DNA of 17,814 nt from CAZPMT01 sp964587655 (GCA_964587655.1 CAZPMT010000120.1:1-17814), one strand, 5' to 3'; positions 7,130-15,358 are shown, counted from the first letter of the stretch. Notes: a model not told the origin generated them from the sequence alone. A program made the numbers and translations.

Positions 7130-8146
7130 ATGAAAATCACATCGCAAGCCATGGGCGAACGGATCGACGTAACGGTCGTCATATGCACTTACAACCGCGC
7201 CGAGATGCTCCGCATCGCGCTCGAAAGCGTGATCCGGCAGCGGACGGATGACGCGTTCACCTACGAGATCGTTGTTGTTGACGATCTCTCTTCCGACGAG
7301 ACGCCCCAAGTCGTTGCCGAAATCGGCGCGCGGGCCTCTGTCTCTGTGCGCTGCGCGCGCGAGGAAGGCGGCGGCGTCGCCGCCGCGCGAAATCGTGGGA
7401 TCGCCGAGGCGCGAGGCCAATGGATCGCTTATACCGACGATGACCAATGGAACGAGCCCGACTGGCTCTACCAACTCGTTGCCGCCGCGCGAAACGCCGA
7501 AGTCGATTGCGTCGGAGGCCGCGTTGAACTGGATCTGCCGCCTGAGGCCTCGTTTCCCCTTACGCCTGTCACCTCATGCATCCTTGGACAAAAAAGGAAC
7601 CCCGAAGGACGGATAAGCCGTCTCATGGACACTCCGGGAACCGGGAACGTCATGTTCCGCCGATCTGTCTTCGACAAGGTGGGCGTGTTCGACACGGCCC
7701 TTCATTGGGGAGGCGAGGACATGGACCTCATGTTGCGCATCCTTCAAGCCGGAATTGCCGTGTGGTTTACGCCGAAGGCCGTTGTACATCACATGATCGC
7801 GCCGTATCGTCTTACCGAAGACTACTTCCGCTGGGCTTCGCTCCGCGTGGGCGTCGCGCTCGCCGAAGTCGATGGACGCCTGCGAGGCGCACCCAAGATG
7901 ATTATTCTCTGCATAGCCAGGATGGGTCAGGCCCTGCTCGTGAATCTGCCGCGTCTTCTTATGGCTCTGCTCGCGAGAGACCGCGGCAAAGTTATCGAAA
8001 CAAAATGCCTGCTATGGCGGGCCGTGACCTACACGCGGTATGTCATCCGTATGCTTTCGCCGAGACTGTTCACGCAGGAACGCTTCTTCGCGAGTCTTAC
8101 GTTCCGTGGCGAACGCACCGCGACGGCAACAGAGCAAACACAATAA
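7130..8146 (+). CDS. GT2-family glycosyltransferase
   Basis: The 338-residue cytoplasmic, probably membrane-associated GT-A enzyme transfers a sugar from a nucleotide donor onto the lipid-linked unit. Visible motifs are VTVVICTYNRAEML (14-27), EIVVVDDLSSDET (46-58), AAARNRGIAEARG (84-96), the metal/nucleotide-binding YTDDDQW (101-107), GNVMFRRSVF (172-181) and GGEDMDLMLRILQAG (194-208), which contains the catalytic-base region. The C-terminal 100 residues have hydrophobic/amphipathic helices and no domain I recognise. I chose ATG 7130, 16 bases after the polymerase stop. An in-frame ATG at 7091 would overlap that gene by 23 bases and add residues unlike the family. Donor and acceptor cannot be told. 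Confidence 0.87.
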   Translation: MKITSQAMGERIDVTVVICTYNRAEMLRIALESVIRQRTDDAFTYEIVVVDDLSSDETPQVVAEIGARASVSVRCAREEGGGVAAARNRGIAEARGQWIAYTDDDQWNEPDWLYQLVAAARNAEVDCVGGRVELDLPPEASFPLTPVTSCILGQKRNPEGRISRLMDTPGTGNVMFRRSVFDKVGVFDTALHWGGEDMDLMLRILQAGIAVWFTPKAVVHHMIAPYRLTEDYFRWASLRVGVALAEVDGRLRGAPKMIILCIARMGQALLVNLPRLLMALLARDRGKVIETKCLLWRAVTYTRYVIRMLSPRLFTQERFFASLTFRGERTATATEQTQ

Positions 8147-8158
8147 AGGAAGACGGGG

Positions 8159-9346
8159 TTGAACATTCTCTACGTGAGCACGCTGTATCCGCCCTCGATT
8201 GGCGGGGCGCAGATACAGCTTCACTGTCTGGCGAAGGCGACCAAAGCGGCCGGGCACGAGGTAAGCGCCATCACTCTTTCGGGGAGAAACCGACAGGACT
8301 GGCTGCGCATGAGCACGGTCTTTCCGGAGCCGGAGAAGCAATACCAGTATGAGGGCGTTGACGTGACGCAACTCGGCTTCCCGTTCTCGACGCGCCTTCG
8401 CATCCTCCCGTGGGCCGCGTTGTACTACGGCATGATCGGCGTTGCCGCCCGCAGGATTGCCGCGCACACATACCTTCGTTTCGAAGCCGCGGCCGGCTCT
8501 CCGTCCCTCGTTCACGTAACACGCATCGGGCGTGAATTCATTGCCAAAGCCGCGTTTGATTTCGCCCGCGCGCGCGGCATTCCGTATGTCCTCACCCCGA
8601 ACCATCATCCACGCTGGCGCGGCCGGCTCTACGCCGAGTATGACGCGCTGTACCGCGCCGCCGCCGCCGTTTTAGTGTATACGGACATCGAGAAAGACAC
8701 GCTCGTCAACGAGAAAGGGGTTTCCGCTGACCGCGTGCACGTCACGGGCGTCGGCCCCGTGCTATCCGACGAGTATTCCGCGGAAGCCTTTCGTGCGAAA
8801 TACAACCTTGAAGCCCAGCCGTTCGTTCTGTATCTCGGACAACAGTATAAGTATAAGGGCATAGAGGCCATCCTGAAAGCCGCGCCCCTCGTCTGGCGGA
8901 GATATCCCGATCTCAGATTCGTGTTCATCGGCCCTCACACGAACGACTCGCGCCCGTTGTTCCGCGAAGTCCGCGACCCTCGCGTGATCAACCTCGGCGC
9001 GGTGGACTGCGAAACGAAGACGTCCGCGCTCGCTGCGTGCACGTTTCTTTGCCTGCCGTCGATGCAGGAGAGTTTTGGCGGCGTCTATGCGGAAGCGTGG
9101 TGTTTCCGAAAAGCCGTGATCGGCGGGCGCATTCCTCCCATCGCCTGCGTTGTTGACGACGGCGTAGACGGCCTGCTGTGTGCCCAGGACCCGAACGAAC
9201 TCGCGGAGGCGATGGATTTCCTCCTCGCGAATCCCGCAAAACGTGAGGCAATGGGGAACGCGGGATGGCGGAAGGTTCAAGAGAAATACACATGGGAGAT
9301 TCTCGCGAGCAAGACCTTGGCGGTGTATCACGACTTGCTCAGATAG
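8159..9346 (+). CDS. GT4-family glycosyltransferase (GT-B fold), TTG start
   Basis: The 395-residue retaining glycosyltransferase should be cytoplasmic. The N-terminal Rossmann domain begins ILYVSTLYPPSIGGAQIQLHCLAKA (3-27), which holds the GGxQ loop. The C-terminal GT4 domain starts with FVLYLGQQYKYKG (222-234), where the usual Arg of GRxxxxKG is Gln but the Lys is kept. The E-x7-E donor-binding motif is E304-SFGGVYA-E312, followed by GRIPPIACVVDDGVDGLL. The start is TTG at 8159: the only frame-consistent start that gives the canonical N-terminus, with AAAGGAAG 8-15 bases upstream. It lies 12 bases after the GT2 stop. Sugar specificity is unknown. Confidence 0.88.
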   Translation: MNILYVSTLYPPSIGGAQIQLHCLAKATKAAGHEVSAITLSGRNRQDWLRMSTVFPEPEKQYQYEGVDVTQLGFPFSTRLRILPWAALYYGMIGVAARRIAAHTYLRFEAAAGSPSLVHVTRIGREFIAKAAFDFARARGIPYVLTPNHHPRWRGRLYAEYDALYRAAAAVLVYTDIEKDTLVNEKGVSADRVHVTGVGPVLSDEYSAEAFRAKYNLEAQPFVLYLGQQYKYKGIEAILKAAPLVWRRYPDLRFVFIGPHTNDSRPLFREVRDPRVINLGAVDCETKTSALAACTFLCLPSMQESFGGVYAEAWCFRKAVIGGRIPPIACVVDDGVDGLLCAQDPNELAEAMDFLLANPAKREAMGNAGWRKVQEKYTWEILASKTLAVYHDLLR

Positions 9347-9455
9347 TCCACGTGGCATTGGAGGGAGATCCGATTACGATTGCATGTTCGTGCTCGTGTA
9401 GACTTCCCTGCGCGGCTGTCTGCAATGCTTCCCTCTGCCGCCAAGGATGCACTTG

Positions 9456-10400
9456 ATGTCGAGATACAGGTTCTTCACCGACTACGTGGGACTCGCCGCC
9501 GTCGTGGTGGTGCTCGTGGCGGTCTTCGGCGCTGCCACGGAGCATTTCTTTTCAACCGACACCTTCCGCAGCATCGCCAACCAGATCCCCGATCGCATGG
9601 CCGTCGCGGTCGGAATGACGTTTGTCCTAATCATCGGCGGCATCGATCTCTCGGTCGGATCGGTTCTCGCCCTGAGCGGCGCGGTGCTCGGGGTATGTCT
9701 TGTCCGCTTTGACATGCCCTTGGCGGCGGCGTTGCTCGCCTGTTTGGCGACGGGACTGCTCTGCGGCGCGGTCAACGGACTCGTCGTGATTGTGTGGCGC
9801 CTTCCTTCCTTCATAGTCACCCTCGGCATGCTCGAGATCGCGAGCGGCGGCGCTTATCTCCTCACTAACTCCCAAACGCAGTACATCGGCGGAAGAGTCG
9901 AGGCAATTGCCGACGTAAGCCTCTTCGGACTGTCCTTTCCATTCCTGATGGCCGCCGTCATAGTTGCGGCGGGCCAATTCGCACTCTCGCACACACTCTT
10001 TGGCCGCCATGCCCTCGCGCTCGGCGCCAATGCGGAATCAGCCCGTCTCTCAGGCATTCGGACGAAATGGATTACGCTGGCCGTGTTCGCGCTGAGCGGG
10101 CTGCTGGCGGCCGTCGCGGGGCTTATCCAATGCGCGCGGCTCAGCGCCGCGGATCCCAATGCGGGCGCGGGCTTCGAGCTCCAGGCCATCGCCGCGGTGG
10201 TGATCGGCGGGACAAGCCTGATGGGCGGGCGCGGCTCCGTAATCAACTCATTCTTTGGGGTGCTGATAATCGCCGTTCTCGAGGTCGGCCTCTCGACGAT
10301 CGGCGCGCAGGAGTCAACAAAGCGGCTCGTGACCGGATGCGTGATCGTGGCCGCCGTGATACTGGATTACTACCGGCACCGGCTACGCGCCCGCGCGTGA
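9456..10400 (+). CDS. RbsC/XylH-type sugar ABC transporter permease, orphan
   Basis: The 314-residue inner-membrane permease belongs to the branched family of ribose/xylose/autoinducer-2 importers. Signatures are MAVAVGMTFVLIIGGIDLSVGSVLALSG in the first third, LPSFIVTLGM, and the cytoplasmic coupling loop ALALGANAESARLSGI followed by SGLLAAVAGLI, then IAAVVIGGTSLMGGRGS. Around 8-10 membrane helices are visible. ATG 9456 is preferred over ATG 9447 because AAGGA lies 8 bases before it and it gives the more usual N-terminus. No RbsA-like ATPase or RbsB-like binding protein is seen anywhere in the window, so the subunits must come from elsewhere or the permease is a remnant. It is the last gene of the plus-strand run, 109 bases after the GT4, which makes an EPS link possible but unproven. 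Confidence 0.87.
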   Translation: MSRYRFFTDYVGLAAVVVVLVAVFGAATEHFFSTDTFRSIANQIPDRMAVAVGMTFVLIIGGIDLSVGSVLALSGAVLGVCLVRFDMPLAAALLACLATGLLCGAVNGLVVIVWRLPSFIVTLGMLEIASGGAYLLTNSQTQYIGGRVEAIADVSLFGLSFPFLMAAVIVAAGQFALSHTLFGRHALALGANAESARLSGIRTKWITLAVFALSGLLAAVAGLIQCARLSAADPNAGAGFELQAIAAVVIGGTSLMGGRGSVINSFFGVLIIAVLEVGLSTIGAQESTKRLVTGCVIVAAVILDYYRHRLRARA

Positions 10401-10401
10401 G

Positions 10402-11124
10402 TCAGTGCCGCAGCTCTTCGGCCACGTAACCCGCCGTGTCCGGCAGCCCGCTCCCATCCTGCTTCGAGAGGAATAGCAGCAGCGCGTCGCGGATCCCCTG
10501 CCAGAAACGCTCGATGCCGTACTTCGACGCGCCCCACCGGCGCGGATGATGCTCAACCGCGATCTCCGTGACGCGCGCGCCAAGCCGCGCAGCCAGGACC
10601 GGGATGAGGCGATGCATGCCGCCATGAAGCGGCAGGCGTTTGGCGACGTCCGTCCGGAGGGCCTTGTACCCGCAATTGACGTCGTGCAAATCGAGACCGA
10701 ACATCCATGACACGGCGCGATTGTAGATACGAGACGGAATTGTCTTAGTCCACGGGTCTCGTCTCTTCACTTTCCACCCGCATACCACGTCATACCCCTC
10801 TTCAAGCTTGTCGATGAAACGCGATATCTCTTTCGGATCATCCTGCAGGTCTGAGTCCATCGTAATGACGACGTCGCCGTCCGCGCGCTCAAAGCCGGCC
10901 GCGAGGGCCGCCGTCTTTCCGAAATTGCGCCGGAACCGGAGTGCGTCGACGTCATCGTATCGCGCGTGGAGCGCGCGCAGCGCCTCCCACGATCCGTCCG
11001 CGCTTCCGTCATCGACGAAAAGGATGCGGTGCTCATGCGAGGAAAGGTGATCCCGCACCTGCTCCGCGAGCGGCGCCAAAGTCTCGCGCTCGTTATACAC
11101 GGGGATCACAACGCTGATCTTCAT
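10402..11124 (-). CDS. Dolichol-phosphate mannosyltransferase-like GT2 (polyprenyl-phosphate glycosyltransferase)
   Basis: The 240-residue enzyme is expected to load a sugar onto polyprenyl phosphate at the cytoplasmic face. Motifs run in the DPM1 order: ISVVIPVYNE (3-12), LFVDDGSADGSW (35-46), RRNFGKTAALAAGF (65-78), the metal site TMDSDLQDDP (88-97) and VNCGYKALR (149-157), which contains the usual NCG. It is the short DPM1 type, with no C-terminal membrane helices as in ArnC/GtrB and no GtrA partner nearby. It starts 22 bases after the GH42 stop, so the two likely share a transcript. The ribosome site (GAGAAGTG) is weak. Its stop is separated from the permease stop by a single base on the opposite strand. 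Confidence 0.88.
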   Translation of the reverse strand: MKISVVIPVYNERETLAPLAEQVRDHLSSHEHRILFVDDGSADGSWEALRALHARYDDVDALRFRRNFGKTAALAAGFERADGDVVITMDSDLQDDPKEISRFIDKLEEGYDVVCGWKVKRRDPWTKTIPSRIYNRAVSWMFGLDLHDVNCGYKALRTDVAKRLPLHGGMHRLIPVLAARLGARVTEIAVEHHPRRWGASKYGIERFWQGIRDALLLFLSKQDGSGLPDTAGYVAEELRH

Positions 11125-11146
11125 GGGACACTTCTCATGGAAATGC

Positions 11147-13126
11147 TCACGCCTTCAGGAGCAATACGCCGTTTTGCGCGAGGACGACTTTCGGACCGAC
11201 CGTCTCACCGGACAGCAAGTCGCGGAACTGTCCGGGGAGCGAAACGGACTGGCGTTCTTTCGTGTTGTTGATCACGAAGACCACACGCTTCTGATCCCCT
11301 TTGCGCTGCACTATCTCGACCCCCTCCGGAATATCCTTCACCGGATACTCCGGCAGGATATCGCTGAAAAACTCCTTCAGCACATCGGCCGGAGGATAGA
11401 CGCCGAGATAATACACCTTGCCCTTGCCGGATGCGTTGCACGTGATCGCCGGTTTTCCAGCAAACGCTTCGGTGCGGTGCTCCGCCACGGGCTGCGCGCT
11501 CGCGCAATGCAGCACCTCCACCCACGTCCCGACCGAGCACGTCCGCGACGCAAGCTTCCCCTGCGTGAAAGCGATCTCGTTGGTCTGGCCGTGGTGATAA
11601 GGACGAACTTCTTCCACGTTGATTCCGGCAAGCCCCGCGAGAAGCCCGGGCCGCGTCTTGTCCGACATATGGTTGTCCGGCGTTCGTGCGCCTGACTGGG
11701 GCGTCAACACCAAAGAGCCGCCCGATTCGGCAAACGCTTGCAGCCGCGCCGCGGTCTTCTCGTCAACAATCGTCAGGCAAGGCGCAACGACAACGCGATA
11801 CTTGCTCAGATCGGCGTCCACGTCTATGACGTCGCACGAATGACCGTTCTGCTTGATCGCGCGGTACATCTCGAAGCAATGCGAGTCATAGTGGAAGCCC
11901 GACGCGCCGGGCTGACGCTCGAGCGCCCACAGGTTGTCGAAGTTCCGGATCAATGCAACCTTCACGTCAACTGAGGTGCCTTCGATTGCCGGTGCGGCCT
12001 TCGCAAATTCCTCGCCCGTCTTGCGCACCTCCCCGTAGCGCCGCCGAGGAACGCCGTCATGGTCCAGAATTCCGTGCCAATACTGTTCCGCGCCCGTGAG
12101 GCAAGCCCGCCATCTGAAGAACACGACCCCGTCGGCCCCGTTCGCCACCGCCTGCCACGCCCAGCGCCGTATCTCGCCCGGCTCCGGCTGTTCTCCGAGG
12201 ATTCCGTTTCCCGCGTCGCCCGTCGGGCCGCTCTTCTCCTCCATGACCCAGAATTTCCCGCGGAACGAACGCGTGATCTCGTGCGCGTACGACGGATGGA
12301 ACTGGTCTCCGGCGGCATCGGGATAGTTATCCCACACCGGGAAATCGATCTGTCGCGAAAGCTTGTAGTAGTCGATCTCCGGGAAACAGCCCATGAAATT
12401 GTGCGTCACGAAGTGCGTGGGACACAGCGATTTCAGGATGTCGACCTGGGACTTCAGGAACTTGACCTGCACATCCGAGGAAAACCGGCAGAAGTCCAGC
12501 CAGTGACTCGGATTCGGCGCCGCGGGCATCGAACGCGGCAACGGGACCTCGTTCCACAGCCGGAAATCAAAGCCCCAGAAAGAAGTGCCCCACGCCTCAT
12601 TCAGCGCGTCTGTCGTACGGTACTTCTCAAGCAGCCAATCGCGAAACGCCTTCTCACAATGTTCGCAGAAGCACCGCGTCGTGCCGTGACAACCGAACTC
12701 GTTGTCGACTTGCCACCCAATGACGCCTTCCATATCGCGGTAGTGTTTCGCCATCTCTCGCACGATCGTTTCGCACAGGAAGGAGTACGGCTGTGCGTTC
12801 TTGCAGCAATGACACCGGGCCCCCTGGTTCCGCACGCGCCCTTGCGCGTCCTTTTGCAGGACGTTGGCATACTTCACGTGAAACCACTGCGGCGGTATCG
12901 CCGTGGGGGTGCCGAGGACCGTCGATATGCCCTCCTTGTGCAGCGTCGAGATGACGGAGTCAAGCCAGTCAAACTTGTACCGTCCCGATTCCGGCTCGAA
13001 CTTGCACCATGCGAATTCACCCATGCGGACGACGTTGATCCCCGCCTTCTGCATGAGAGGTACGTGGTTCTTCGCCTGTTCCGCAGTCCAGTGCTCCGGA
13101 TAGTAACACGCGCCGTAGTGCAACAT
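11147..13126 (-). CDS. GH42 beta-galactosidase
   Basis: The 659-residue enzyme hydrolyses terminal beta-galactosides, or related beta-glycosides. The TIM barrel begins at once (MLHYGACYYPEHW), with no signal peptide, so it acts in the cytoplasm on imported sugars. The acid/base is Glu143 in GWQVDNEFG and the nucleophile is Glu296 in FWVMEEKSGPTGD, as in known GH42 enzymes. Cysteines in CHCC (105-108) and C152, C154, C157 (CFCEHC) match the structural zinc site of GH42. A glutamine-amidotransferase-like trimerisation domain (CDVIDVDADLSKYRVVVAPCL) and a small beta domain follow, at normal family length. The frame is open to 13180, but ATG 13126 has a perfect AGGAGGT ribosome site at 7 bases spacing and gives the family's usual N-terminus. 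Confidence 0.93.
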   Translation of the reverse strand: MLHYGACYYPEHWTAEQAKNHVPLMQKAGINVVRMGEFAWCKFEPESGRYKFDWLDSVISTLHKEGISTVLGTPTAIPPQWFHVKYANVLQKDAQGRVRNQGARCHCCKNAQPYSFLCETIVREMAKHYRDMEGVIGWQVDNEFGCHGTTRCFCEHCEKAFRDWLLEKYRTTDALNEAWGTSFWGFDFRLWNEVPLPRSMPAAPNPSHWLDFCRFSSDVQVKFLKSQVDILKSLCPTHFVTHNFMGCFPEIDYYKLSRQIDFPVWDNYPDAAGDQFHPSYAHEITRSFRGKFWVMEEKSGPTGDAGNGILGEQPEPGEIRRWAWQAVANGADGVVFFRWRACLTGAEQYWHGILDHDGVPRRRYGEVRKTGEEFAKAAPAIEGTSVDVKVALIRNFDNLWALERQPGASGFHYDSHCFEMYRAIKQNGHSCDVIDVDADLSKYRVVVAPCLTIVDEKTAARLQAFAESGGSLVLTPQSGARTPDNHMSDKTRPGLLAGLAGINVEEVRPYHHGQTNEIAFTQGKLASRTCSVGTWVEVLHCASAQPVAEHRTEAFAGKPAITCNASGKGKVYYLGVYPPADVLKEFFSDILPEYPVKDIPEGVEIVQRKGDQKRVVFVINNTKERQSVSLPGQFRDLLSGETVGPKVVLAQNGVLLLKA

Positions 13127-13155
13127 TCTCAATACCTCCTGCCTTGGCTCCTTCG

Positions 13156-13184
13156 AGGATACCACTGACCGAAAAGCCATACAA
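13156..13184 (-). promoter_or_regulatory. Candidate promoter of the GH42-DPM operon
   Basis: On the minus strand TTGTAT (13184-13179) and TATCCT (13161-13156) are 17 bases apart, with 3 of 6 and 4 of 6 consensus matches. A transcript would start near 13149, leaving a leader of about 23 bases that includes the AGGAGGT site. The -35 box ends 5 bases from the inverted-repeat element, so the repeat may influence this promoter. The evidence is weak and positional. Confidence 0.3.
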
Positions 13185-13188
13185 GCGG

Positions 13189-13299
13189 TCGTGCGCCCCG
13201 TGGCCGCGGCGTCCTCGCCGCGTTCTTGTCAAGAACCGCACGACGCAAGGAGTTTTCGCCAAAACGCGGCGAGGACGCCGCGGCCACGGGATTGCACGA
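13189..13299. repeat. Large inverted-repeat element (MITE/REP-like)
   Basis: Perfect 28-bp arms at 13197-13224 and 13263-13290 face each other across a 38-base spacer, and the symmetry resumes outside as TCGTGC (13189-13194) and GCACGA (13294-13299). Inside the spacer GTTCTT/AAGAAC (13222-13236) gives a second small hairpin overlapping the left arm. The arms are very GC-rich and coding-free. The element lies between two divergent genes. Short size, long arms and no transposase fit a miniature or REP-type dispersed element. Only one copy is in the window, so dispersal is inference. Confidence 0.7.
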
Positions 13300-13353
13300 A
13301 TGCCGAAAGGTGGGAGAACAAGAGATCCCGGGAATGCTAAGATACCCGCGCAT

Positions 13354-15126
13354 ATGGAAACGAACATGCAAGCTCCGCTGCCGATGTCGAAGGCCGAGAT
13401 TGATGATCTCGGCTGGAGCGAACTCGATGTGTTGCTGATCACCGGCGACGCCTATGTCGACCACCCCGCTTTCGGCGCGGCGCTTCTCGGGCGTTGGCTG
13501 GCTGCACACGGATTTCGCGTGGGCATCGTCGCGCAACCGCGTTGGGACTCCACGGAAGATCTCACGTCACTGGGCCGGCCGCGCCTTTTTGCCGGCGTTA
13601 CGGCCGGCTCGTTGGACTCGATGCTTGCCCACTACACCGCGTTCCGCAAGAAACGGTCCGATGACGCCTATACCCCGGGTGGCCGCGCCGGGGCCCGGCC
13701 CAACCGTGCCACCATTGTGTACACGAACCTGGTGCGCGCGGCCTTCCCGAACCTGCCAGTGGCAATAGGGGGCGTCGAGGCGTCCCTTCGTCGAGCCACA
13801 CACTACGATTTCTGGTCCGGCCATCTGCGCCGGTCCATACTCCTCGACGCGAAAGCGGATCTGCTCGTGTACGGTATGGCCGAACGCGCGCTCCTTGAAG
13901 TCGCAAACCGGCTCAACGGGACCACAGCGCAAGAGACGGATTTGCATGGGATCCCCGGCACTGCCTTCGTTACAACCGCGGGCTCATTCAATGTCCCAGA
14001 GAAGGGACGCCTCATCAAACTTCCTTCCCACGAGCAAATCGAATCGGATCCAAAGAAGCTGATGACCGCCACCCTCGGGCTCGAGCAGCAGGTTCACGCG
14101 GCCGCCTGGGCCGTCCAATCCGCCGGGAAGAGACGTGTAGTCTTTGCGCCGCCGCCAGCTCCCTTGACGACCGAAGAACTCGACATGCTCTACGCGCTTC
14201 CTTTCACGCGTTGTGCGCATCCGTCGTATAAAGAGCGCATTCCCGCCATGGAGATGATCCGGTTCAGCGTTACAACACATCGCGGGTGCGCGGGCGGGTG
14301 CTCATTCTGTTCCCTCGCGCTGCACCAGGGCCGGCGCATCCAATCTCGAAGCCGCAACTCCATCCTGAAAGAAGTGAAAGGGTTTCGGCGGCACGCCGAC
14401 TGGAAGGGGAGCCTGTCGGACATCGGCGGGCCTAGCGCGAACATGTGGGGCTCGCGGTGCGAATCGGATCCGAGCAACTGCAAACGATCGAGCTGCCTGT
14501 ATCCGGCTATCTGCCGCAACTTCAAACCGGCCCAACAGTCCATTATCAATCTCTTGACCAATATCTTAGTGCTGCCCGGCGTCAATCATGTCCGCGTAGC
14601 CAGCGGCATCCGCCACGACCTCGCGCTGCTGGAGCCGGAGTATCTCCTGGAAGTGGCCGCGTGCTTCACCGGCGGCCAGCTCAAAGTCGCGCCGGAGCAC
14701 ATCTGCGCAAACGTTCTGCGTCTCATGCGCAAACCCGCCTTCGAGGCGTTCACCTTGTTTATGGCTGTATTTGAGCGCGAGTCACGTCGCGCCCGGAAAG
14801 AGCAATACCTCATCCCATATCTGATGAGCGCGTTCCCCGGCTGCACGGACGATAACATGCAAGAACTGGCGCTGTGGCTCAGCAGCCGGGGCTGGCGGCC
14901 CCAGCAGGTCCAGTGCTTCATCCCCACGCCGGGAACCGTGGCCACGGCCATGTACTACGCGGGGATTGACCCCGACGGCAACCCGATTCACGTGGCGCGG
15001 ACCGACGCCGAACGCATGCGCCAGCATTACATCCTGGTTCCTCCTCCGAAAGAGGGAACCGAGACGGCCGGACCTCAAAAACCCGCCAAAAAGAAACGCC
15101 CCGAATCGAATCGATCGAGGCGATGA
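13354..15126 (+). CDS. ygiQ: YgiQ-family radical SAM protein (UPF0313)
   Basis: The 590-residue cytoplasmic radical SAM protein is of uncertain reaction. The family N-terminal domain starts GWSELDVLLITGDAYVDHPAFGAALLGRWL (20-49). VAIGGVEASLRRATHYDFW (136-154) is also YgiQ-typical. The iron-sulfur ligands are Cys312, Cys316 and Cys319 (C-x3-C-x2-C in HRGCAGGCSFCS). A lysine/arginine-rich tail ends the protein. The open frame extends upstream to 13144 through the inverted repeat, but that part is not conserved-looking. ATG 13354 gives the expected length, with ATGs at 13366 and 13384 as alternatives and no strong ribosome site at any of them. It is a housekeeping-type gene, likely its own transcription unit, between two minus-strand operons and convergent with the DUF5989-like gene. 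Confidence 0.92.
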   Translation: METNMQAPLPMSKAEIDDLGWSELDVLLITGDAYVDHPAFGAALLGRWLAAHGFRVGIVAQPRWDSTEDLTSLGRPRLFAGVTAGSLDSMLAHYTAFRKKRSDDAYTPGGRAGARPNRATIVYTNLVRAAFPNLPVAIGGVEASLRRATHYDFWSGHLRRSILLDAKADLLVYGMAERALLEVANRLNGTTAQETDLHGIPGTAFVTTAGSFNVPEKGRLIKLPSHEQIESDPKKLMTATLGLEQQVHAAAWAVQSAGKRRVVFAPPPAPLTTEELDMLYALPFTRCAHPSYKERIPAMEMIRFSVTTHRGCAGGCSFCSLALHQGRRIQSRSRNSILKEVKGFRRHADWKGSLSDIGGPSANMWGSRCESDPSNCKRSSCLYPAICRNFKPAQQSIINLLTNILVLPGVNHVRVASGIRHDLALLEPEYLLEVAACFTGGQLKVAPEHICANVLRLMRKPAFEAFTLFMAVFERESRRARKEQYLIPYLMSAFPGCTDDNMQELALWLSSRGWRPQQVQCFIPTPGTVATAMYYAGIDPDGNPIHVARTDAERMRQHYILVPPPKEGTETAGPQKPAKKKRPESNRSRR

Positions 15127-15153
15127 ATAACGCGGAAAAGGGCGCGTCAAGCG

Positions 15154-15303
15154 CTACAGCATATAGATGAAAGGCGACACGACTCCGGCCTGGCCCGCGA
15201 ACATAATCAGCAGCCCGAGCAGCATCAATGCGAGGATGATCGGCGCCATCCAAAACTTCTTCCGCATCCGAAGGAACGCCCAGATCTCCTTCAGCGTTTC
15301 CAT
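15154..15303 (-). CDS. DUF5989-like small membrane protein (SxtK-type, 49 residues)
   Basis: This small gene, easily missed by length-filtered gene calling, has an ATG at 15303 with a GAGGGA ribosome site and a TAG stop at 15154. The 49-residue product starts METLKEIWAFLRMRKKFWM, continues into a single membrane helix (PIILALMLLGLLIMFAG) and ends VVSPFIYML. The charged amphipathic start, the single helix and the F-I-Y ending fit the DUF5989 family, which accompanies SxtJ-like proteins and carbamoyltransferases. The equivalent saxitoxin gene is sxtK. It lies 55 bases after the SxtJ-like stop and is the last gene of the cassette, with only 27 bases to the convergent YgiQ stop. Its function is unknown. 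Confidence 0.82.
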   Translation of the reverse strand: METLKEIWAFLRMRKKFWMAPIILALMLLGLLIMFAGQAGVVSPFIYML

Positions 15304-15358
15304 GAATCCCTCACTTTCCCGTCGGTAAACGTATTAAGCCCTTACTGAAAACCGTATT

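Noticed and set aside
13144..13353. Upstream extension of the YgiQ frame through the inverted repeat
   Set aside because: The encoded Arg/Pro-rich sequence comes from the GC-rich repeat arms, and the conserved family N-terminus begins after 13354.
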